Of a stretch of 12,751 nt of DNA, positions 7,573 through 12,751 are shown one piece after another. Numbering within the stretch: the first letter of the stretch is position 1; each line of letters starts with the position of its first letter. The stretch lies in NCBI GenBank assembly GCA_964467615.1, contig CAYXRK010000143.1, forward strand, positions 1 through 12,751. Reading direction: 5' to 3'. A model generated the notes under the pieces. That model had not been told where the DNA came from, did no database searches, and saw nothing but the letters and a program-made list of their open reading frames with translations. Source of the stretch: CAYXRK01 sp964467615 (GTDB lineage Bacteria > Hydrogenedentota > Hydrogenedentia > Hydrogenedentales > GCA-2746185). The translations under genes and the position numbers were made by a program.

Positions 7573-9057
7573 ATGGCGACGACACATGACATCACGATTC
7601 TTCCGATGGACGAACACAACCTGCGGCTCGTCAACAATGTCCACCCGCCGGATTGGGTAAACCCGGGACCCAAGCCGCTCTATGATCTCGTCGTCATCGG
7701 CGCGGGCACGGCGGGGCTTGTCGCGGCCATGGGGGCGGCCGGACTTGGCGCGCGAGTCGCTCTAGTCGAACGTCACCTGATGGGTGGAGATTGCCTCAAC
7801 GTCGGATGTGTACCGTCGAAAGCATTGATCGCCTGCGCAAGACGCGCGAGTAATTTCTCCGCCGCGATGGAGCAGGTCCGCCGCGTTCGCGCGGAGATCA
7901 GCCCTCACGACTCGGCCGCGCGATTTCGAGACGCCGGGGTTGACGTTTTTCTCGGCGAAGGCCGGTTCACGGGCCGAGATTCCGCCGAAGTGGACGGCGT
8001 TACGCTTCGTTTTAGGAGAGCGTGCATAGCGACGGGGGCGCGCCCAGCGACCCCTCCAATCGCTGGTATCGAGAACGCCGGGTTCCTCACGAACGAAACG
8101 GTATTTGAACTGACGGAGTTGCCGCGAAGGTTGGCGGTCATCGGTGCCGGCCCCATTGGCTGTGAACTCGCGCAGGCGTTTTCGCGCTTCGGGAGCAAAG
8201 TAACAGTCCTGGAAATCGCGTCTCGTGTTCTGGGGAAGGAAGAGCCAGATGCGGCGCGAATCGTACAGCGCCACCTCGAATCCGAGGGCGTCAAATTCGT
8301 ATTGAACTGCATGATCCAAGGCGCGTCAGCGAGCGGCGGCGAACGGACGCTTGCGTACAGCGCCGAGGGCCGCCCCGCGGAGATCAACGTCGACGCGATT
8401 TTGGTGGGCGGCGGCCGTATGCCAAATGTGGAAGGGGCAGGTCTTGATGCGGCCGGCGTCGCGTTCGATCCTCGCAAGGGCGTTCTCGTCGATGATTTTC
8501 TGCGGACGACCAACGCACGCATCTATGCCGCGGGTGACGTTTGCATGGACTGGAAATTCACGCATGCGGCGGACTTCGCGGCGCGAATCGTAATCCAGAA
8601 CGCCCTGTTCAGCGTTGGTCCGCTTGGCAAACGAAAACTTTCGGCGCTAACGATGCCTTGGGCGACCTACACCGATCCGGAGATCGGGCACGTAGGGCTT
8701 TATGAACACGACGCGGCCGCGCGCGGCATCTCCGTTGACGCGTACGTCCAGCCGTTTTCCGGCGTTGATCGCGCCATCATCGACGGCGCTGACGAAGGAT
8801 TCGCAAAGGTCCTCGTGCGCAAGGGAACGGACAAAATCGTCGGCGCGACAATCGTCGCGCCCCACGCGGGCGACTTCATTAGCGAAATCACGCTCGCGAT
8901 GACAAACGGTGTTGGGCTGCGGGGCATCGCCTCGACGATCCATCCCTACCCGACGTACGCCGACGCGATACGCAAACTGGGCGATCAATTCAATCGCACG
9001 CGCCTCACCCCGTTCTCGAAGCGGGTGTTACGCTTTCTCCTGTCCCTTCCGAAATAG
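7573..9057 (+). CDS. Mercuric-reductase-like FAD/NAD(P)-dependent disulfide oxidoreductase
   Basis: This 494-residue class I pyridine nucleotide-disulfide oxidoreductase resembles mercuric reductase, lipoamide dehydrogenase and glutathione reductase. Visible elements are the FAD dinucleotide fold VIGAGTAG (41-48); the redox-active disulfide GGDCLNVGC with C74 and C79; the NAD(P) fold VIGAGPIG (189-196); the second FAD contact IYAAGDV (317-323); and a dimerisation domain ending in HPYPTYAD (457-464). The last motif normally has Glu paired with the catalytic His, but here it is Asp464. It has no N-terminal heavy-metal domain and lacks the C-terminal vicinal cysteines of true MerA, so mercury reduction is not supported. 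The N-terminal LRLVNNVHPPDWVNP segment is typical of the TVP38-linked subfamily. ATG 7573 is taken as the start; ATG 7606 is an alternative, and neither has a strong ribosome site. It is likely cotranscribed with the TVP38 gene, perhaps passing electrons to a membrane step. The substrate is unknown. Confidence 0.93.
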   Translation: MATTHDITILPMDEHNLRLVNNVHPPDWVNPGPKPLYDLVVIGAGTAGLVAAMGAAGLGARVALVERHLMGGDCLNVGCVPSKALIACARRASNFSAAMEQVRRVRAEISPHDSAARFRDAGVDVFLGEGRFTGRDSAEVDGVTLRFRRACIATGARPATPPIAGIENAGFLTNETVFELTELPRRLAVIGAGPIGCELAQAFSRFGSKVTVLEIASRVLGKEEPDAARIVQRHLESEGVKFVLNCMIQGASASGGERTLAYSAEGRPAEINVDAILVGGGRMPNVEGAGLDAAGVAFDPRKGVLVDDFLRTTNARIYAAGDVCMDWKFTHAADFAARIVIQNALFSVGPLGKRKLSALTMPWATYTDPEIGHVGLYEHDAAARGISVDAYVQPFSGVDRAIIDGADEGFAKVLVRKGTDKIVGATIVAPHAGDFISEITLAMTNGVGLRGIASTIHPYPTYADAIRKLGDQFNRTRLTPFSKRVLRFLLSLPK

Positions 9058-9087
9058 TCGTCGAGTCCATTGAGCGACGCCGTTTCG

Positions 9088-9116
9088 TTGCAACCGGCCC
9101 ACGGCGCGGGTACCAT
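9088..9116 (+). promoter_or_regulatory. Candidate sigma-70 type promoter for the PilZ gene
   Basis: TTGCAA (9088-9093), a 17-base spacer and TACCAT (9111-9116) match the -35 and -10 consensus at four of six positions each. Transcription would begin near 9123, shortly before the Shine-Dalgarno at 9136. This would give the PilZ gene, and possibly the permease after it, a start independent of the upstream genes. It is a sequence match only. Confidence 0.4.
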
Positions 9117-9147
9117 AACGCGCCTTGTTGATGTGAAAGGATCCCTC

Positions 9148-9504
9148 ATGGCCCACGGGCAGGACGAACGACGCAAGTTTCCGCGGAGCCGTTCAGGTTT
9201 CCCGGGGGTCTATCATGCCGCCTCGCCAGGGTTGTTCAATCACGTGGACAACATTAGTTGTAACGGCGTGCTGTGCCACACCTCCCGCCGCGTCGAGGAA
9301 ATGACGAAGCTGAACATCACGCTCGAGTTGCCTCCCGACGGGGAAAGCGTCGAGGCGGAGGGCGTGATTGTGCGATGCGCGCCGCATCCGCGCGGGGCGG
9401 AGGACCGCTTCAGCGTCGCCATCCTTTTCACAAAACTGGACGACGACACCCACCACGCAATCCACGCGTACGTCGAACACGACTTATCGTTGCGCGGCAA
9501 CTGA
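9148..9504 (+). CDS. PilZ domain protein, probable cyclic di-GMP receptor
   Basis: The product is a 118-residue single-domain PilZ protein. Both cyclic di-GMP contact motifs are present: the RxxxR motif within ERRKFPRSR near the N-terminus and the [D/N]xSxxG motif as DNISCNG about 25 residues later. Beta strands and a final helix-like HHAIHAYVEHDL complete the fold. There is no membrane segment or partner domain, so it probably acts as a small soluble effector that changes partners on ligand binding. I chose ATG 9148 over the upstream TTG at 9070 because AAAGGA (9136-9141) lies six bases before it, the family starts close to the RxxxR motif, and a candidate promoter sits inside the longer frame. 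The window also encodes a cyclic di-GMP synthase/hydrolase, so the two may share a signal, although direct coupling is inference. The stop is 12 bases before the permease start and in the same frame. Confidence 0.9.
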   Translation: MAHGQDERRKFPRSRSGFPGVYHAASPGLFNHVDNISCNGVLCHTSRRVEEMTKLNITLELPPDGESVEAEGVIVRCAPHPRGAEDRFSVAILFTKLDDDTHHAIHAYVEHDLSLRGN

Positions 9505-9516
9505 ACCCGTTTTCGC

Positions 9517-11130
9517 GTGTCCTCGCGTCCTCGACAGCGCGCCTTAGATCGTGCGGTCCTAGGTTGTTGTTTCGTGGTTCTAGGGATAACAGTGGCCTAT
9601 CCCACGGCAAGGCTACTTGTTAGTTCGCTATTGGATTGGGACACTGGGGCGCTGCGCGAACGGGCAGCGGCGGCCGCCCTGCGCAATACGCTTCTCATGG
9701 GTCTCGCGTCGGTCGCCTCGGCGGGCGCGCTCGGCACGGCGTTAGCGTTCGCGGTCGCCCGGTTCGAGTTCCCGGGACGGGGCGCCCTCTCAGCGCTTGC
9801 CTATCTTCCCTACGCCTTGCCGCCGCTCGTCGGCACGCTTAGCTTTTACTACCTCATCGGCACCGACGGGTTCCTTCCCCGCGCGCTGCACGCTCTGACC
9901 GGCGGCGAGGAGGTTTCGTTCAGCGGGCCCGTGGCGGTACTGCTCATCCATACGTATTCCTTTTACGTGTTCTTCTATTCGATGGTGTCCGCCGCGCTCG
10001 CCGGTATGGACGTCTCTCAACTCGAGGCGGCGCGAACGCTAGGAGCGGGGCGCTTCCGGGCGTTCCGGCTTGTTACGCTTCCGATGCTGACACCGGCCTT
10101 GCTCGGCGCGGCGCTCCTTACCTTCATGACCTCAGGCGCGTCATTCAGCGCGCCGTTGTATTTCGGCAACGATTTCCCGTACCTGAGCGTCGAGATCTAC
10201 AAAGCCCACGAGCGGTTCGATGAATCCCGGGCCCTCACGCTAACTATTGTCCTCGCGTGCATCTCGTTGCTCGGCGTCGCAATTTTTCGATCTAGGCGAG
10301 CGCCCGCAACCGGAGGCATCAAGGGCGCGCCGCGACCGCTCAGGTCCCAAGGCGGCCGACTGATTGCCGGGGCGGCGGCATGGGCATTTGTCGCGCTTCT
10401 GCTCGTGCCGCATTTCGTCATCGCGTACTTGTCTCTCGTAGACCATCACCAGTGGTTTACCGAGGTGTTCCCAACGAAGTTGACGTTAGACAATTACCTC
10501 ACAATATTTCGCGATCCCGCCGCGTTCAAACCGATACGAAACAGCCTTTGGATCAGCGTCGTCGCCGCCCTCGTGACCCTTTTTGTCGGCCTTCAAACCG
10601 GCTATCTCATCGGCCGGCGGCGGCCCTTTGCGAAATGGGTCAACGTCTTAGTCATGGTCCCCTGGGCGTTGCCCGGCACCGTCATTGCGGTCAATCTCAT
10701 CACCGCGTTTAACGACCGGTGGCTACCCCTCTACAACACCGTATTTATCCTCCCTTTGGCTTACTTCGTTCGGAACATTCCACTGCTCACGCGCATGTCC
10801 ACGGCGTCTATAGCCCAGTTCGACGCCTCACTCATCGACGCCGCCCGCGCCCACGGCGCGTCGCCTTGGTACTGCCTGAGGCGAGTGATCGTGCCGCTGC
10901 TCGCGCCCGCGCTGGTCGCGGGAACGGCAATGGTTTTCGCCACGAGCCTGGGCGAATTCGTCGCCTCGGTGCTCCTGTGGACGCCCGCGAGCAAACCAAT
11001 CGCGGTCCAAATCTACGAAGAGACCCGCGGCGCCGGCATCGGATCGGCCTTTGCCTATTCCATGTTTTTGATGATCATGGTGACCGGCACGTTCCTATTC
11101 ACGCGCCGGTTAGGCTCAAAGGTGATCTAA
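9517..11130 (+). CDS. ABC transporter permease with two fused membrane domains, ferric-iron type
   Basis: This 537-residue inner-membrane permease has two homologous halves, as in the ferric-iron and thiamine importers (FbpB/AfuB/ThiP type). Each half has the cytoplasmic EAA loop that docks the ATPase: EAARTLGAGRFRAFRLV around 170-186 and DAARAHGASPWYCLRRV around 441-457. About twelve hydrophobic helices are evident, with a basic linker (RSRRAPATGGIKGAPRPLR, ~258-276) between the halves. GTG 9517 is the first start after the in-frame stop of the PilZ gene and puts TM1 at ~13-38. It has no visible Shine-Dalgarno, so translation may depend on the gene upstream. The usual substrate-binding protein and ATPase genes are not adjacent: PilZ lies before and a beta-helix protein after. 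Iron is the most likely substrate from overall resemblance, but polyamine, thiamine or other organic-ion uptake cannot be excluded. Confidence 0.9.
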   Translation: MSSRPRQRALDRAVLGCCFVVLGITVAYPTARLLVSSLLDWDTGALRERAAAAALRNTLLMGLASVASAGALGTALAFAVARFEFPGRGALSALAYLPYALPPLVGTLSFYYLIGTDGFLPRALHALTGGEEVSFSGPVAVLLIHTYSFYVFFYSMVSAALAGMDVSQLEAARTLGAGRFRAFRLVTLPMLTPALLGAALLTFMTSGASFSAPLYFGNDFPYLSVEIYKAHERFDESRALTLTIVLACISLLGVAIFRSRRAPATGGIKGAPRPLRSQGGRLIAGAAAWAFVALLLVPHFVIAYLSLVDHHQWFTEVFPTKLTLDNYLTIFRDPAAFKPIRNSLWISVVAALVTLFVGLQTGYLIGRRRPFAKWVNVLVMVPWALPGTVIAVNLITAFNDRWLPLYNTVFILPLAYFVRNIPLLTRMSTASIAQFDASLIDAARAHGASPWYCLRRVIVPLLAPALVAGTAMVFATSLGEFVASVLLWTPASKPIAVQIYEETRGAGIGSAFAYSMFLMIMVTGTFLFTRRLGSKVI

Positions 11131-11277
11131 TTCGCATCGAAGCATGGCCCTTATCTAATGCCCATTCCGAAATTGTGGGAGGAGTACTGGCGCGCGAGCT
11201 AGCCGGTTCGGCCTATGTTATTCTCTCCTCTCTCAGCGGTAGTAGTTACCGCGTAGCGTGAGAGGTTGAGCGTCGTG
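11131..11277. other. Short intergenic region before the beta-helix gene
   Basis: These bases follow the permease stop. I see no good sigma-70 promoter and no T-run terminator. The 3' half is pyrimidine-rich (about 11220-11234) and then forms an inverted repeat that reaches into the ribosome binding site of the next gene. Confidence 0.5.
11230..11265 (+). promoter_or_regulatory. Hairpin overlapping the ribosome binding site of the beta-helix gene
   Basis: CTCTCA (11230-11235) followed by GCGGTA (11236-11241) can pair with TACCGC (11247-11252) and TGAGAG (11259-11264). The loop is GTAGT and there is a six-base bulge (GTAGCG) on the 3' side. The 3' arm includes AGAGG (11261-11265), the only Shine-Dalgarno candidate for the gene, so folding would hide it. 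No T-run follows, so it does not look like a terminator. Confidence 0.45.
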
Positions 11278-12751
11278 ATGTGTATCCCTAAACTTCCGTT
11301 GTTAGGTTTCGCAGTAATCGCTTTGTTCGCAGTGCCCGCGAACGCGGCCAGCTTGATCGTTTCGAACCGGATGGATTCCGGCCCTGGCTCGCTGCGGCAG
11401 GCCATCATGAACGCGAACGGCAACGGGGAACCGGACACAATCACGGTGAATGCGGGTCTTTCCGTGCAACTCGTGTCGCCATTGCCCGCGCTATCCGACA
11501 GTGACGGGACCACGATTAACGGCAATGGAGTCGTGCTCGACGGATCCAGCGCCGGCGCTGCCGCGTCAGGGCTTACCATTTCCGGTAGCAACCACCGAAT
11601 CGAGAGCCTCGACGTCAGGAACTTCGGCGGAAATGGCATCCTAATCATCGGTGCGCAAAATTCGGTTTCCGCGTGTGAAATAGGCCTTAGCGGCGCGAAC
11701 GGCGGTGACGGAATTCTCGTCGAGGCGAGCGCCGCGAATGCCGAAGTCGGAGAGTTCAATTCCGGCAATATCATTTCGGGGAACGGCGCTAGCGGTATCC
11801 ATATCCTCGCGCAAGGCGTGCTGATCAGAGGTAATCTCATTGGGACCAACGGCGACGGGGCGGCGGGGCCCGGCAATGCGCTCGGCGGCATCCGAATTGA
11901 AGGCGGCAGCGCGACTGTCGGAGGCCCGACCTTCGGCGACGGAAACATAATTTTGAGCAACGGCGGTTCCGGGATTGAAGTAGTTGACGCCTCCGGTTGC
12001 GTCATCGAAGGAAACTTTATCGGGGTTGACGTGTCAGGTTCCGGCGCCGCCGCCAACGTGGGGCCTGGTATCCGTATCGAGAACTCCTCCGAAAACACTA
12101 TCGGCGCCGCGGCGGGGGCCGGGTCGAATATCATCGCTGCGAATGTAGGCGAAGGAATTGTTGTCACCGGGGCAGCGTCCGCCGACAATGTGATCCAAGC
12201 GAACCAGATCGGCGTTGATGCTTTCGGGGGCCCTTTAGCGAACGGGCTTGACGGGATTCTGATAGACGCGGGTGCGTCCAACGCACTCATCGGCGGCGAA
12301 GTCGGTGCCGATGGCAACACCATCGCAAACAACGGCGGATTCGGTGTTCGTGTTTCCGGCGGCGCTCAGACTGTCTCGATTCGCGTCAATAGCATCTTCG
12401 CCAACGTGGCCGGCGGCATCGATCTCGCTCCAGGAAGCAACGGCGACGTCGCCGCGCCGGAGATTCTCGCCTCGAAAACCCTAAGCGGGACGGCCCTACC
12501 CCAAAGCACGGTCGATATTTATTCGGACTCCACTTCTCAGGGTAAGAGCATCTTACAAACCGTGACGGCGACTGTGTTCGGGCAATTTACGAGCAACGTC
12601 GACGTTGCTTCGTCTCCTGGTCTCAATTTTACCGCGACCAATACTGACCTCCTCGGGAACACCTCCGAATTCAGCGAACCGTTTTCTCCCGGCGGTGAGG
12701 GTGAAGGCGAAGGAGAGGGTGAAGGAGAGGGTGAGGGCGAAGGTGAAGGCG
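11278..12751 (+). CDS. Secreted parallel beta-helix repeat protein with Gly-Glu linker, 3' end outside the window
   Basis: The reading frame is open from ATG 11278 to the window edge (491 complete codons). Order: a signal peptide (residues 1-24, KLPLLGFAVIALFAVPANAA, likely cleaved after an A-x-A site); a GPGSLRQAI motif common just after the signal in beta-helix surface proteins; about four turns-rich repeats of 59-63 residues with the recurring N-I-I-x-x-N, G-I-x-I and N-x-I-G patterns (~100-370), which fold as a right-handed parallel beta-helix; an Ig-like segment (~400-470) ending NTSEFSEPF; then at least nine Gly-Glu pairs. The linker normally leads to further extracellular or sorting domains, which are not visible. 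The start may be GTG 11275 instead, since AGAGG at 11261-11265 is nine bases before it and twelve before the ATG. The protein is probably exported or surface-bound. Such helices often bind or cut polysaccharides, but no catalytic site is evident. Confidence 0.88.
   Translation, partial: MCIPKLPLLGFAVIALFAVPANAASLIVSNRMDSGPGSLRQAIMNANGNGEPDTITVNAGLSVQLVSPLPALSDSDGTTINGNGVVLDGSSAGAAASGLTISGSNHRIESLDVRNFGGNGILIIGAQNSVSACEIGLSGANGGDGILVEASAANAEVGEFNSGNIISGNGASGIHILAQGVLIRGNLIGTNGDGAAGPGNALGGIRIEGGSATVGGPTFGDGNIILSNGGSGIEVVDASGCVIEGNFIGVDVSGSGAAANVGPGIRIENSSENTIGAAAGAGSNIIAANVGEGIVVTGAASADNVIQANQIGVDAFGGPLANGLDGILIDAGASNALIGGEVGADGNTIANNGGFGVRVSGGAQTVSIRVNSIFANVAGGIDLAPGSNGDVAAPEILASKTLSGTALPQSTVDIYSDSTSQGKSILQTVTATVFGQFTSNVDVASSPGLNFTATNTDLLGNTSEFSEPFSPGGEGEGEGEGEGEGEGEGEG
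11767..12378 (+). repeat. Long beta-helix protein repeats of 59, 61 and 63 residues
   Basis: The N-[I/T]-I anchor recurs at 11767, 11944, 12127 and 12316, giving periods of 177, 183 and 189 bases. Each unit contains a G-I-x-[I/V] strand, a further N-x-I strand with IG[TV] and a second G-I-x-I strand. A less regular unit precedes the first anchor, from about 11620. The repeats are diverged at DNA level, so they were not recently amplified. Confidence 0.7.
12694..12751 (+). repeat. Hexanucleotide Gly-Glu coding repeat
   Basis: Nine perfect GGN-GAR units (12694-12747) run to the edge of the window and encode a Gly-Glu linker. Both codons vary synonymously (GGT, GGC, GGA; GAA, GAG), so the peptide pattern rather than the exact DNA is conserved. 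The array continues beyond the window. Confidence 0.95.

Noticed and set aside
7159..8522. Overlapping minus-strand frames opposite the TVP38 and oxidoreductase genes
   Set aside because: They are opposite well-supported conserved genes, have no family resemblance and are rich in Arg/Ser/Ala as in GC-rich antisense frames.
7573..9057. True mercuric reductase (MerA)
   Set aside because: No N-terminal metal-binding domain and no C-terminal cysteine pair; no mer regulator or transport genes nearby.
11230..11264. Rho-independent terminator for the permease gene
   Set aside because: There is no T-run after the stem, and the 3' arm contains the next gene's ribosome binding site.
11199..12332. Long minus-strand open frame (377 codons) across the beta-helix gene
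   Set aside because: Its product is a low-complexity Pro/Ser/Ala-rich sequence, as expected from the reverse strand of a Gly-rich repeat gene. The plus-strand frame has a signal peptide, repeats and a linker and continues to the window edge.
12694..12751. CRISPR-like or non-coding microsatellite array
   Set aside because: The six-base units are in frame with the beta-helix gene, have no spacers and vary only at synonymous positions.

Overview
This looks like a chromosomal stretch from a moderately GC-rich, Gram-negative-type bacterium. The best lineage clue is at the right edge. A secreted beta-helix protein there runs into a pure Gly-Glu dipeptide linker, a style I associate with Candidatus Hydrogenedentes and, less often, other Planctomycetes-related or sediment bacteria. 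That lineage is inferred from recall of linker style, not from a search. I see no rRNA, tRNA, CRISPR array, insertion sequence, integrase or phage gene, and no sharp change in codon style. The region reads as ordinary chromosome with several unfamiliar genes.

Layout. (1) 1-1287, plus: the 3' part of an unrecognised gene that is open to the left edge and seems to begin with a hydrophobic export or anchor segment. (2) 1289-2347, minus: a peptidase M19 (membrane dipeptidase family) enzyme, convergent with the first gene and separated from it by one base. (3) 2348-2655: a divergent intergenic region. (4) 2656-3747, plus: an unrecognised, mostly helical soluble protein with a TTG start and a strong ribosome binding site. 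(5) 3981-6803, plus: a 940-residue membrane sensor for cyclic di-GMP turnover, with CHASE4-like, HAMP, PAS, GGDEF and EAL domains. (6) 6832-7548 and 7573-9057, plus: a TVP38/TMEM64 (VTT domain) membrane protein and a mercuric-reductase-like FAD/NAD(P) disulfide oxidoreductase, a pair that is fused in one polypeptide in some other bacteria. (7) 9148-9504, plus: a small PilZ domain protein, a likely cyclic di-GMP receptor, with its own candidate promoter. (8) 9517-11130, plus: a double-domain ABC permease of the ferric-iron type with no partner genes in view. (9) 11278 to the right edge, plus: a secreted parallel beta-helix protein with an Ig-like segment and a Gly-Glu linker, cut by the window end.

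How the genes may work together. Genes 5 to 8 are tightly packed on the plus strand (gaps of 28, 24, 90 and 12 bases), so parts may be cotranscribed. The window holds both a cyclic di-GMP turnover enzyme and a cyclic di-GMP receptor, four genes apart at most. The TVP38/oxidoreductase pair lies between them.

I did not find a clear new defence or mobile system. The items most worth checking are a seven-residue duplication directly before the GGDEF active site, a hairpin that would cover the ribosome binding site of the beta-helix gene, and the two unrecognised proteins.
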